A stretch of 64,000 nucleotides of DNA. Source: an uncultured Porphyromonadaceae bacterium. GTDB taxonomy: Bacteria > Bacteroidota > Bacteroidia > Bacteroidales > Muribaculaceae. The stretch is taken from assembly GCA_937892215.1 (NCBI GenBank), contig CALAVE010000061.1, positions 1 to 64,000 of the forward strand, given 5' to 3'. Below, in pieces: positions 34,877 to 42,837 of the stretch. Positions within the stretch are counted from its first letter, which is position 1. Every line of letters begins with the position of its first letter. Under the pieces are notes generated by a model. That model saw only the letters and a list, made by a program, of their open reading frames with translations. It was not told where the DNA came from and made no database searches. The position numbers and the translations under genes are program-made.

Positions 34877-36286
34877 CGTGAGGAAATAAGCCGTCATGGG
34901 TTGCAGAGAGGCAGAAAGGTTGCCTTTCTTCACTTGGAATCGCTGCTTGGTGACCGAGTCGGTGTACTTACCGTTAGCGATGGTGACGGGGATGCTGATT
35001 TCCGCCGGCTGCTCATCGAGGTTGATAATCACGGCAGCCTTGGGTCCACGTTCCACAATAATCTGCTTGCCGTTCTCGCTGAAAATGATGTTTTCCGGCT
35101 GATTGGCGTTGATGTGGCGGAATTCGTTGGCGGCACGCACGATGGGGTGTTTGAACTCATCGTTACCCACCTTGCCAATCTCGTTGTCGCCCCAATAGTT
35201 CTGTCGGGTGCTGCCGTGAGGGCGCGAGTAGAAGAGCGGCGTGCCGAACTGACGCGCGGTGAGGAAAACCCATCCGAGTCGGATAAGTTCGTCGGGCATT
35301 CCGGCCGAGTGGTGGTCGTTGCAGTAAGTGTCGTGCGATTCCACCCATGTTACGAGGTGAGCCGGGTCCACCGAGTGGTGCCAAGAGAGGATGTTATCGG
35401 CCTTGGCGTTGTGCTTGTTAAGCGCGTTACGCAGAGCGCCGCCGTAGTTGCTGGCAGTCAAGTCGAAGTACTCGGCATATCCTTTCTCGGGCACGTTACG
35501 GTCTTGCAGCACCTCGCCGTAGATAAACAGTTCATCGCGCGGAATGGCCAGGGAGAGCCCCTTAACCGGCTTGCGCCCCATAGCCACGTCCCAGAAATCG
35601 TTCTGCTTAGCCTTGGGGTCGAGCGGGTCGGACGGCAGGCCGATGTGCTTGGCGGTGTCGTATCGGAATCCACGCGCGCCACAGGCCAGGACATCGTTCA
35701 CGAACTGCATGTAATAATACTGGAAATCAGGATTTTCAGTATTCACGTCGGGCAGAGTTCCCATCTGTCCGGTGGTGCACTGGTAGCGGTCGTTATAGTC
35801 GTAGATTTCCCAGAGGCCGTTGGCATGGAAGAGATTCTGGCGTCCGCCCACGGCGCTGTCGAGCCGCGCGTTGATGTATCGGCGGTCGATTACGGTGTGG
35901 TTAGGCAGCACATCCACGATGACCCGGAGTCCCAGTTTGGTAGCGTCGGCGCACATAGCCTTGAATTCGTCGCGAGTTCCGAGTTGGTAGTTACCGATGG
36001 TCCAGTCGGTGGGCTGATAGTGATAGTACCACTTACCCTTGCCGAAGAGTTGGCGCCCGCCGTTATCGCCCACGAAGCACTCGTTGATGGGCGAAGTCTG
36101 GATAATGGTGTAGCCGGCATCCTTGATTTCCTGCAGATGCTCACGGATGGTGCTAAACGACCACGCCCAAGCGTGAAGAATAATCTCGTTATTGCCCTGA
36201 ACGGCCGGAGCCGGAACCGAGGCGGCATGCGATGGCATGAAGCAAATTGCCGCGAGGGCGATGGCTAAGAGTCTGAATAATTTCAT
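34871..36286 (-). CDS. Secreted GH13 alpha-amylase
   Basis: 471 residues; hydrolyses alpha-1,4-glucans. Signal peptide to MPSHAAS. All four GH13 regions are visible: I VDVLPNH (125-130), II GFRYDTAKH with nucleophile D210, III YGEVLQD with acid E258, IV WVESHDT with D319. The start NEIILHAWAWSFSTIREHLQ and NECFVGDNGG...WYYHYQPTDW fit the bacterial GH13 branch near subfamily 28. A C-terminal beta domain (VERGPKAAVIINLDEQPAEI) follows; there is no CBM, dockerin or lipobox. No susCD pair is adjacent, so it is not part of a classical starch locus. Confidence 0.93.
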   Translation of the reverse strand: MKLFRLLAIALAAICFMPSHAASVPAPAVQGNNEIILHAWAWSFSTIREHLQEIKDAGYTIIQTSPINECFVGDNGGRQLFGKGKWYYHYQPTDWTIGNYQLGTRDEFKAMCADATKLGLRVIVDVLPNHTVIDRRYINARLDSAVGGRQNLFHANGLWEIYDYNDRYQCTTGQMGTLPDVNTENPDFQYYYMQFVNDVLACGARGFRYDTAKHIGLPSDPLDPKAKQNDFWDVAMGRKPVKGLSLAIPRDELFIYGEVLQDRNVPEKGYAEYFDLTASNYGGALRNALNKHNAKADNILSWHHSVDPAHLVTWVESHDTYCNDHHSAGMPDELIRLGWVFLTARQFGTPLFYSRPHGSTRQNYWGDNEIGKVGNDEFKHPIVRAANEFRHINANQPENIIFSENGKQIIVERGPKAAVIINLDEQPAEISIPVTIANGKYTDSVTKQRFQVKKGNLSASLQPMTAYFLTK

Positions 36287-36418
36287 AATGAGTGTTAAGT
36301 TATTATAGTTTAATTAGTTGCTTAATGATAATACCGCGGGCTACATCCCGTCTGATGGTACGAAGCCCAGCACACAAATTTCGCTAATTTTTCTGATGTA
36401 TGCAAGAGTTTAAGGTGT

Positions 36419-36433
36419 TTCTATAAATTAATA
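36419..36433. repeat. Solo copy of the 9.8 kb repeat terminus
   Basis: TTCTATAAATTAATA preceded by TTTAAGGTG, closely matching the left end of the element at 9819-10002 (CTTAAGGAGTG then TTCTATAAATTAATA). It sits just after the recG stop codon in a 170-nt gap that holds nothing else I can name. Confidence 0.6.
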
Positions 36434-36456
36434 CATTTGATAAAAACGCGAGATGG

Positions 36457-38553
36457 TCAACTGATGCGTGACCAGTTAACGTTTTTGTCGAAGAGGAAAC
36501 GGAGTTGCCTGTCGAGCGAAACACCGTCGGCCGACGACAGGTCGGGGTCAGCGGCAAGCACCTCCTCGGCATCATCACGCGCCAGTTGCAGAATCTGCCC
36601 ATCGGTGGCGAGGCTGGCAATGCGCAGGTTAATGGGGATTCCGCTTTGCTGCGTTCCCTCCAAGTCGCCCGGGCCGCGCAGCCGCATATCCTCCTCTGCT
36701 ACGACGAAACCGTCGGATGTCTGAGTCATCACTTCCAGGCGGTGACGGGTGTCGCGCGAGAGTTGGTATTTCGACATGAGAATGCAGTAGGACTGGTCGG
36801 CACCGCGCCCCACCCTGCCCCGCAACTGATGCAGTTGCGAGAGGCCGAATCGCTCGGCGTTCTCAATGACCATTACGCTTGCGTTAGGCACGTTCACGCC
36901 AACTTCTATCACCGTGGTAGCCACCAGAATATGAGCCTCGCCCCGGACGAAGAGGCCCATCTGGTAATCTTTTTCGGCCGGTTTCATACGGCCGTGGACG
37001 TAGCAAACGTTATAGTGCGGGAAAGTCTCCTTAATCAGTTCGTATCCCTCCTCCAGCGCCTTGAGGTCGGATTTTTCGCTTTCCTCAATCAGCGGATAGA
37101 CGATATAGGCCTGACGGCCCTTCTTGAGTTCGCTGCCGATGAAACGATAGACCTTCTCGTGGTCGTCCTCGTAGCGCAACAGCGTAGTTACAGGTTTGCG
37201 ACCGGGTGGCAACTCGTCGATTACGCTCACGTCCAGGTCGCCATAGACGGTCATGGCCAGAGTCCGCGGGATGGGTGTCGCGGTCATCACCAGCACGTGC
37301 GGGGCTACGGTGTTTTTCCGCCACAGCTTGGCACGCTGAGCCACGCCGAAGCGGTGCTGCTCGTCGATGACAGCGAGCGCCAGATTACGGAACTGCACGG
37401 TGTCCTCGATAAGAGCGTGGGTGCCGACAAGGATTTGCAATTCGCCGCTGACGAGCTGAGCGTGGATGCGGTCGCGCTCCTTCTTGCGCGTGCTTCCGGT
37501 GAGCAGAGCCACGCTCACGCCGATTCCCGCAGCCATCTCGCTGATGGTGTGGAAGTGCTGCGTGGCGAGTATTTCGGTGGGAGCCATGATGCAGGCCTGA
37601 AAGCCATTGTCGAGTGCCAGCAGCATTGTCATGAAGGCCACCACCGTCTTACCGCTGCCCACATCGCCTTGCAGCAGCCGGTTCATCTGGCGCCCGGAGC
37701 CCAAGTCGGCCCTAATCTCCTTAATCACCCGCTTCTGCGCCCCTGTGAGTGGGAACTGCAGGTGATTATTGTAGAAATCCATGAAATACTGCCCCACGCG
37801 CGAGAACACCATTCCCGGCAACTTGTCGTTGCGGCTTTTCACGTAGCGCAATATGTTGAGTTGCAAGAAGAAGAGTTCCTCGTACTTGAGTCGGAACTGC
37901 GCCCGTTGCAGGGTAGCCACATCGGCGGGTATGTGTATGTTAATCAGCGACTTCGCCAGCGGCAACAGGTTGCGCTTTGAGAGCAACCACTGCGGCAAGG
38001 TGTCGCGCAGTCCGGTCACCACCGGCATTTCCAGGAGCGTTGCCACCAGTTTTTGAATGGAGCGCGAGGTGAAGGAGCGGTTGCGCAGGCGGTCGGTGAG
38101 GTTATACACACCTTGCAGCCCCGCGGGCGCGGCGGCAGGGTTGTAGGCATCCACCTCGGGGTGTGCTATGCTGTAATGATTCTTGAAAAGCTGGGGTTTG
38201 CCGAAGATGACATATTCCACACCGGTGCGGTAACTCTCCTGAATGGATTTCACACGATTGAACCACACCACCTCGATGGTGCCGGTGCCGTCGGTGAAAA
38301 GCGCGGTGAGGCGTCGGCGCGCGCCCTCGCCCTGTGGCGAAAACGTGAGGAAACGCCCGCGCAACTGGATGTAGGGCATATCGCCGGCGATGTCGCTGAT
38401 GCGGTGGATAGAAGAGCGGTCAACGTATCGGAACGGGAAGTAGAAGAGCAGGTCATAATAGGTGTGAATGTCCAGTTCTTTTGCGAGCAGTTCCGACCGC
38501 TTGGGTCCCACGCCACGGAGGTATTTTATGTCCAGTTTGGCAAGGTTATTCAT
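36457..38553 (-). CDS. recG: ATP-dependent DNA helicase RecG
   Basis: Branch-migration helicase for stalled forks and recombination intermediates. 698 residues. N-terminal wedge/OB domain: IKYLRGVGPKRSELLAKEL, FPFRYVDRSSIHRI, IQLRGRFLTFSPQGEG. SF2 helicase motifs: QGDVGSGKTVVAFM (I), MAPTEILATQH (Ia), LLTGS, VIDEQHRFGVAQR (II), VMTATPIPRTLAMTVYGDLD (III), HGRMKPAEKDYQM, VEVGVNVPNASVMVIENAER (V), and QLRGRVGRG (VI). The start overlaps the ispD stop by 8 nt, so the two genes are translationally coupled. Confidence 0.97.
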   Translation of the reverse strand: MNNLAKLDIKYLRGVGPKRSELLAKELDIHTYYDLLFYFPFRYVDRSSIHRISDIAGDMPYIQLRGRFLTFSPQGEGARRRLTALFTDGTGTIEVVWFNRVKSIQESYRTGVEYVIFGKPQLFKNHYSIAHPEVDAYNPAAAPAGLQGVYNLTDRLRNRSFTSRSIQKLVATLLEMPVVTGLRDTLPQWLLSKRNLLPLAKSLINIHIPADVATLQRAQFRLKYEELFFLQLNILRYVKSRNDKLPGMVFSRVGQYFMDFYNNHLQFPLTGAQKRVIKEIRADLGSGRQMNRLLQGDVGSGKTVVAFMTMLLALDNGFQACIMAPTEILATQHFHTISEMAAGIGVSVALLTGSTRKKERDRIHAQLVSGELQILVGTHALIEDTVQFRNLALAVIDEQHRFGVAQRAKLWRKNTVAPHVLVMTATPIPRTLAMTVYGDLDVSVIDELPPGRKPVTTLLRYEDDHEKVYRFIGSELKKGRQAYIVYPLIEESEKSDLKALEEGYELIKETFPHYNVCYVHGRMKPAEKDYQMGLFVRGEAHILVATTVIEVGVNVPNASVMVIENAERFGLSQLHQLRGRVGRGADQSYCILMSKYQLSRDTRHRLEVMTQTSDGFVVAEEDMRLRGPGDLEGTQQSGIPINLRIASLATDGQILQLARDDAEEVLAADPDLSSADGVSLDRQLRFLFDKNVNWSRIS

Positions 38554-39223
38554 CAGCGAGATAGAGTTCGGCGATAGCGATGTCGTCGGGAATGGTAATC
38601 TTGATATTTCGCGAGCCGCCGGCCGAGAGGTGAACCTTGTATCCGGCCCGTTCCCAGACCGACGCGTCGTCGGTGAAGGTGGGGTCGTATGGCTGCTCGT
38701 AGGCCTTGAGCAACTCGGCAGCGCGGAACACCTGCGGAGTCTGCACGGCTTTCAACTTGGCGCGGTTCAAGGCGCGATTGCCATCAGACGTCAGTTGCCT
38801 GATAGAATCGGTCACGGGCACCACCGGCACAGCCGAGCCATTTTCTTTAGCCACTCGCATTGCCTCAGAGATGATATCCGACGACACAAGCGGGCGCACA
38901 CCGTCGTGAATGGCAATCAGGTCGTCGGGCTCGGGGCTGATACTGTTCAAGGCATTTTTGACCGAGTCGAACCGAGTGAAGCCACCTGTAACCAACCGAT
39001 GCCGCGGACATGGCATGCACTGCGCGCACAATCGGCGCCACAAAGTCTGCTGTCCCTCGGGCAGCACCACAATTATCTCAACGTCGGGCTTCAAGGTAGC
39101 GTAGAACTCACGAATGGAACGCATCAGCACCGGTACGCCACACAGTTCCAGAAACTGCTTAGGCACCACAGAGCCGAATCGCAGGCCGCTACCACCGGCC
39201 ACTATAATAACCCAATTTTTCAT
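38546..39223 (-). CDS. ispD: 2-C-methyl-D-erythritol 4-phosphate cytidylyltransferase
   Basis: Makes CDP-ME in the MEP isoprenoid pathway. 225 residues from the ATG 39221-39223. Nucleotide-binding loop IIVAGGSGLRFGSVVPKQFL, then LVTGGFTRFDSVKNAL, IAIHDGVRPLVS, LKAVQTPQVFRA, FTDDASVWERAG and NIKITIPDDIAIAELYL are all diagnostic. A consensus promoter ends only 6 nt before the ATG, so the mRNA is probably leaderless or nearly so; longer alternative starts would lie upstream of the transcription start. Operon with recG. Confidence 0.96.
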   Translation of the reverse strand: MKNWVIIVAGGSGLRFGSVVPKQFLELCGVPVLMRSIREFYATLKPDVEIIVVLPEGQQTLWRRLCAQCMPCPRHRLVTGGFTRFDSVKNALNSISPEPDDLIAIHDGVRPLVSSDIISEAMRVAKENGSAVPVVPVTDSIRQLTSDGNRALNRAKLKAVQTPQVFRAAELLKAYEQPYDPTFTDDASVWERAGYKVHLSAGGSRNIKITIPDDIAIAELYLADE

Positions 39224-39228
39224 AATTG

Positions 39229-39260
39229 CAAATTTAATGAATCCGCACGAATTCACCAAA
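39229..39260 (-). promoter_or_regulatory. Promoter abutting the ispD start codon
   Basis: TTTG (39257-39260), exactly 20 nt, TAAATTTG (39229-39236) on the minus strand: a perfect match. The last G of the -7 box is 5 nt from the ATG, so transcription starts at or very near the A of the start codon. Confidence 0.75.
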
Positions 39261-39334
39261 TCGCCGAGAGGTCAACCATGCGAAAAAGTAACTGCGGATG
39301 AGGATTTCGGTTTGATTTGAGAGAATGATGGATA

Positions 39335-40225
39335 TCAGTCCATCACAGGCGACGACTTGCCGCTGAGGGTGTCGGGTTTCTTTTCATCGGCTTTCTTAGC
39401 CGGCCACTTGGAGCGGGAGAGCGGCAGAGTGTAATAGATGCTGAACGATGCGGTTATAGGGCCGGTACGCTTGCCATAGCCCGGGACATACCACGGTTTG
39501 CTGTTAGGCGTATCCTTCAGTTTGAAAAGGCCGTGATATTTCAGTTGCCATCCGGCCGAGAGCGGTCCCCAAATCTTGATTCTCAGGCCCACGAGCGCCT
39601 CACCCCAGAAGGCGTGCGACTTTTGGTTCAGGATATCAAGAGTGGTCACCTCTCGCCAGTAGGGCTCAGTGATGGCGATGTCGGTGATGTCGTACTTGAA
39701 TGCGCTGAATCCCAGCCTAAAGCCGAAATAGGCCTGATAATCGGGCGTTTTCTTGAAGAGGAAGTTGTAGTTGGCTCCGACGCGGACAAACGGCGACCAT
39801 TTCCCCTTGTAGTGGTAGAAGAGGTCGTCGGGCTTGATGGAGGCACGGCCGAGGCCCAGTTCAAGTACCGGTTGGAGACGATTCCACATATTGAGCGTGG
39901 CGCTGAGGTCGATGGCGCCATATTTCTGTCCGAAGGCCATCATAACAGGGTCCATGATGTTCACGCCGAACGTGACATCGGTGAGCAGCGGATAATGCGG
40001 ATAGATTCGCGCCAGCGAGTCCTTGCGTTCCTGCGCCTTAGCCTTGGCGGTGTCGCCAGACACATATTGCTGAATGATTTCCTCGCTTGTTCCCTTGGGC
40101 GGAGTGAGCACAATGTTGGTCTGCGGACGGACGGGAGAAATACGCCTGAGCGAATCGGGCTGCTGCGCAATGGCCGACGTCACCGCGCATAAGAGGATGG
40201 GCAATATGAATAAGAGACGTTTCAC
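39335..40225 (-). CDS. Outer-membrane-type protein, DUF6048-like
   Basis: 296 residues from the GTG at 40223-40225, which starts 1 nt after the upstream TGA and gives a clean signal peptide (MKRLLFILPILLCAVTSAIA). An ATG at 40270 would prepend 15 residues without signal character. The mature protein alternates beta strands: YPLLTDVTFGVNIMDPVMM, VLELGLGRASIKPDDLF, VRVGANYNFLFKKTP, YFGFRLGFSAFKYDITDI, ALVGLRIKIWGPLSAGWQ, consistent with a small outer-membrane barrel. Proline/lysine-rich tail. The pair DUF6452-DUF6048 is a conserved Bacteroidales arrangement as I recall it; function unknown. Confidence 0.75.
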   Translation of the reverse strand: MKRLLFILPILLCAVTSAIAQQPDSLRRISPVRPQTNIVLTPPKGTSEEIIQQYVSGDTAKAKAQERKDSLARIYPHYPLLTDVTFGVNIMDPVMMAFGQKYGAIDLSATLNMWNRLQPVLELGLGRASIKPDDLFYHYKGKWSPFVRVGANYNFLFKKTPDYQAYFGFRLGFSAFKYDITDIAITEPYWREVTTLDILNQKSHAFWGEALVGLRIKIWGPLSAGWQLKYHGLFKLKDTPNSKPWYVPGYGKRTGPITASFSIYYTLPLSRSKWPAKKADEKKPDTLSGKSSPVMD

Positions 40226-40226
40226 G

Positions 40227-40757
40227 TCATTCTGTGCTTTCGTCGGTTGTATCATCGTTGGAGTCGTCATCGTCGGAAGAAGACGCCACGGGGTAATAAA
40301 TTTTCACCGAGATGCGGTCCACATTAGTAATCGCGAGGTCCGGAATATCCACCTGCTGCAGAACGTGCTGAGTGTAGGAATATTCAGTGATATTGAAGAA
40401 GAACGATACGCCGCAGTCTTCAGAGACAAAGAACGGAACGCCCTCATATTTGACCGTGATGGTGTCGCGCGTGTCCTCCAGGTCGGTATAGTCCAGCACG
40501 AAACTGCACCGGTCGGTGCTTGGGCGCAAAGGCAGGTAGAATTCCTTGAGCGTGGCGGTATCCTCAATCAGCGTGTCGCCCGGAGCGCCTATGGCATAGA
40601 CGGCCAGATTTTCGATGGAAATCTGCGTAGTGGAGCCCACACGGTAGAGAGCCGCATGCGGCAAAGCACGCGTGCCGTCGATGCACCCGTCGTCGGAGCA
40701 TCCCATGATGAGAGTTCCAGCCAAGAGCAGTGACACTATTTGCAGCAACCGTTTCAA
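40227..40757 (-). CDS. DUF6452-like lipoprotein
   Basis: 176 residues. The start codon is TTG (40755-40757) overlapping the glycosyltransferase stop as TTGA; no ATG gives a signal sequence. Lipobox LIMGC with Cys20. Acidic, beta-rich mature part: ISIENLAVYAIGAPGDTLIE, LKEFYLPLRPSTDRCSFVLD, EDCGVSFFFNITEYSYTQHV, and a Ser/Asp/Thr-rich tail. Two cysteines (in DRCSF and EDCGV) may be bonded. Likely anchored in the outer membrane and partnered with the downstream barrel-type protein. Function unknown. Confidence 0.75.
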   Translation of the reverse strand: MKRLLQIVSLLLAGTLIMGCSDDGCIDGTRALPHAALYRVGSTTQISIENLAVYAIGAPGDTLIEDTATLKEFYLPLRPSTDRCSFVLDYTDLEDTRDTITVKYEGVPFFVSEDCGVSFFFNITEYSYTQHVLQQVDIPDLAITNVDRISVKIYYPVASSSDDDDSNDDTTDESTE

Positions 40758-41767
40758 CGCCCAACACTTATTTTTTGCGCCGGCAAGCCGACGGTGGTGG
40801 CAGATTCAATTTCCGGGCGAATCTCGGCGTTCACCTCGTACTGATTCCTGTCGGGGGCGTGGCGAATAACCAGTTCGCCAAGGAATCCGGTTAGGAACAG
40901 TTGCGTGCCCAGAATCATGAACGTGAGAGAGAGGTAGAAGTAAGGCGAGTCGGTCACCAGAATGTAGTGGTAACCTGCACACATATTATAGAGTTTGCTC
41001 GCGCCCACTATGATAATGGCGATGAAGCCAATAATGAACATTAGGCTGCCCAGCAGGCCGAAAAAGTGCATAGGTTTCACGCCGAACTTGTTCTGGAACC
41101 AGAGCGTAATCAGGTCGAGATAGCCGTTGACAAAGCGGTCGAGTCCGAACTTGGTGGTGCCGTACTTTCGAGCCTGATGTTGCACCACCTTCTCCCCTAT
41201 CTTAGAGTATCCGGCATTCTTGGCCAAATAGGGAATGTAGCGGTGCATATCGCCGTACACCTCAATGTGCTTGACCACCTCGCGCCGATAGGCTTTGAGG
41301 CCGCAGTTAAAGTCGTGGAGGTTACGAATGCCGCTCACACGCCGGGCGGTGGCGTTGAAGAGTTTGGTGGGCAGTGTCTTGGAGAGCGGGTCGTAGCGTT
41401 TTTTCTTCCATCCGCTCACCAGGTCGAAGCCATCGCGTGTAATCATACGGTAGAGTTCGGGGATCTCGTCGGGCGAGTCCTGCAGGTCGGCATCCATGGT
41501 GATTACCACGTTGCCCTTAGCACGGGCAAATCCCACGTTGAGCGCAGGAGACTTGCCGTAGTTCCGGCGGAACGACACTCCGCACACGGCAGGATTCTTA
41601 CGGTGAAGTTGCTCAATCACCTCCCACGAATTGTCGGTGCTACCATCGTTAATCATCAGCACCTCGTAAGAGAAATTGTTCTCCTTCATCACGCGCTCAA
41701 TCCATTCCACCAATTCCGGGAGCGACTCAGCCTCGTTGTAAAGCGGTATGATTACTGAAATGTCCAT
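40754..41767 (-). CDS. Family 2 glycosyltransferase (DPM1/GtrB-like)
   Basis: 337 residues. GT-A domain: ISVIIPLYNEAESLPELVEW, VLMINDGSTDNSWEVIE, GVSFRRNYGKSPALNVGFA, and the metal-binding ITMDADLQDSPDEIPEL. Catalytic-side region NCGLKAYRREVVKHIEVYGD follows. Two C-terminal transmembrane helices (FFGLLGSLMFIIGFIAIIIV and YLSLTFMILGTQLFLTGFL) are like those of polyprenyl-phosphate mannosyl/glucosyltransferases. It probably loads a sugar on undecaprenyl phosphate. Translationally coupled to the DUF6452 lipoprotein; the DUF4199 gene precedes it by 31 nt. Confidence 0.92.
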   Translation of the reverse strand: MDISVIIPLYNEAESLPELVEWIERVMKENNFSYEVLMINDGSTDNSWEVIEQLHRKNPAVCGVSFRRNYGKSPALNVGFARAKGNVVITMDADLQDSPDEIPELYRMITRDGFDLVSGWKKKRYDPLSKTLPTKLFNATARRVSGIRNLHDFNCGLKAYRREVVKHIEVYGDMHRYIPYLAKNAGYSKIGEKVVQHQARKYGTTKFGLDRFVNGYLDLITLWFQNKFGVKPMHFFGLLGSLMFIIGFIAIIIVGASKLYNMCAGYHYILVTDSPYFYLSLTFMILGTQLFLTGFLGELVIRHAPDRNQYEVNAEIRPEIESATTVGLPAQKISVGR

Positions 41768-41798
41768 ATATGATTCTTAGTAGGTTTAATCGTTACTC

Positions 41799-42323
41799 TT
41801 ATTTAGGGGGGAACATTCGCGCCAATGCGGCAGTGAAGGCGCTAAGCACCGAACCGGTGAACGTGGCGAACCAGAACATGCTCATCACCACCTGAATGGG
41901 CGACGGTAGCGCACCCTGCTCTATGGCGGTTCTGAGCACCGTTGCCACCTCGGTCAGGTCCAGTTCGGGGGCAGATTCATAGATTTGCGCGGCGAGCGTG
42001 GCCTGGTTGTAGATAAATTCCGGTCGCATGAACTGAAACACCACGTAGGTTACCACTGCAGTAATGAGAGATGCACAGATAATCATGAGAATACCCAGCA
42101 TCCAAACGTCGGCAAAAGGAGCCTTGCCCTCGGAGGCAAGAAATTCGTGACGCTGAAACCGATAGATGACCACCGGAGTAGCCACCATCATAAACAGCCC
42201 CAGCAAAGCCAGAGGCGCCGCCAGGTCGGCATATATCCATGCCAGTGCCATCACCGCCATCCAGATGCCCAGCAGTGCACCATAATCGGCACCTCGCGCA
42301 AATATGTTCTTTTTCCTTTCCAT
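41799..42323 (-). CDS. DUF4199 membrane protein
   Basis: 174 residues from the ATG 42321-42323, preferred because the promoter at 42382-42413 leaves a ~50-nt leader and the upstream extension is not homologous. Four hydrophobic segments: YGALLGIWMAVMALAWIYAD, ALLGLFMMVATPVVIY, LGILMIICASLITAVVTYVV, and MSMFWFATFTGSVLSAFTAA. The interior loop EFIYNQATLAAQIYESAP matches the DUF4199 pattern. In Bacteroidetes it commonly precedes a glycosyltransferase like the one here. Function unknown. Confidence 0.85.
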   Translation of the reverse strand: MERKKNIFARGADYGALLGIWMAVMALAWIYADLAAPLALLGLFMMVATPVVIYRFQRHEFLASEGKAPFADVWMLGILMIICASLITAVVTYVVFQFMRPEFIYNQATLAAQIYESAPELDLTEVATVLRTAIEQGALPSPIQVVMSMFWFATFTGSVLSAFTAALARMFPPK

Positions 42324-42381
42324 GCAAGTAAGGGGCCGGCTAATCGGCGGTCGCCCGACGGATTTCGCCCCATTTAACTTG

Positions 42382-42413
42382 CAAAGATAGTGCAAACCGA
42401 GCGCAAACGCAAA
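42382..42413 (-). promoter_or_regulatory. Promoter of the DUF4199-GT2 operon
   Basis: TTTG (42410-42413), 20 nt, TATCTTTG (42382-42389) on the minus strand. The -33 box and spacer lie inside the repeated sequence described for 42382-42510. Confidence 0.75.
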
Positions 42414-42510
42414 TTTATTTGCATTTTGCCGAGGTGCAGCCTATCTTCGCCGTCTCACTTTGGCGGCAACGAAGTGCAAACCGAGCGCAAACGCAAATTT
42501 ATTTGCAATT
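42382..42510. repeat. Promoter-bearing direct repeat with inverted arm
   Basis: A ~35-nt unit beginning AGTGCAAACCGAGCGCAAAC and ending ATTTATTTGCA lies at about 42389-42424 and again at about 42475-42508. Between them GCCGAGGTGCAGCCTATC (from 42428) is a partial reverse complement of the left flank (GATAGTGCAAACCGAGC). Only the first copy has the full TATCTTTG box; the second reads GAAGTG instead of GATAGTG. Similar words occur widely in Bacteroidales genomes as I recall. Confidence 0.65.
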
Positions 42511-42622
42511 CTGCGGCGGTATTGCGCCAGTCCTTGATGACGGCACGAACCTCTTCAATAATTCCTGATGCTTCATGCCGCTCAATCATGTAACTCCCGC
42601 TTGCAGAGAGCAGAGCGTTGTA
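42510..42622 (-). pseudogene. Fragment resembling the HipA toxin C-terminal region
   Basis: On the minus strand the sequence reads YNALLSASGSYMIERHEASG, then IIEEVRAVIKDWRNTAAELQ, without start or stop in a sensible place. The helical pattern EEVRAVIKDWRNTA resembles the C-terminal helices of HipA-type serine/threonine kinases. The fragment is cut at the repeat copy on its left and by an AT-rich palindrome on its right. Assignment is by pattern only and short. Confidence 0.35.
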
Positions 42623-42646
42623 TCTTATTGGGCGGAAAGATGGGCA

Positions 42647-42688
42647 AAAATGTTTAATTTAACCCGAATCGGGTTTAATAAACATTTT
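42647..42688. repeat. Long AT-rich palindrome centred on AACCCGAATCGGGTT
   Basis: AAAATGTTTA and TAAACATTTT flank AACCCG-aat-CGGGTT, giving a ~42-nt imperfect palindrome. It shares the CCCGAATCGG core with 1796-1814 and 62238-62252. Confidence 0.55.
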
Positions 42689-42775
42689 GGTGAAAATCTG
42701 TATTCGTAACTATTCAGTAAATTTTCCGGATGGGTTAGGCAGTGTGGTAGCAGGCTTTCAAAGCAGACAGGTGCA

Positions 42776-42813
42776 GCGAGGGTGGCCTCCACACTATGGG
42801 AAGCCACCCTCGC
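42776..42813 (-). terminator. Hairpin after the giant CotH gene
   Basis: GCGAGGGTGGC (42776-42786) and GCCACCCTCGC (42803-42813) form a perfect 11-bp stem 25 nt past the stop codon. The tail on the minus strand is only weakly T-rich. Confidence 0.65.
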
Positions 42814-42837
42814 CCTGTTATTATCACGCGAAACGCG

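Noticed and set aside
34787..36268. 493-codon open frame antisense to the amylase gene
   Set aside because: The opposite strand has all four GH13 regions; this frame has none and no promoter.
36505..37980. 491-codon open frame antisense to recG
   Set aside because: All helicase motifs are on the other strand; composition typical of a shadow frame.
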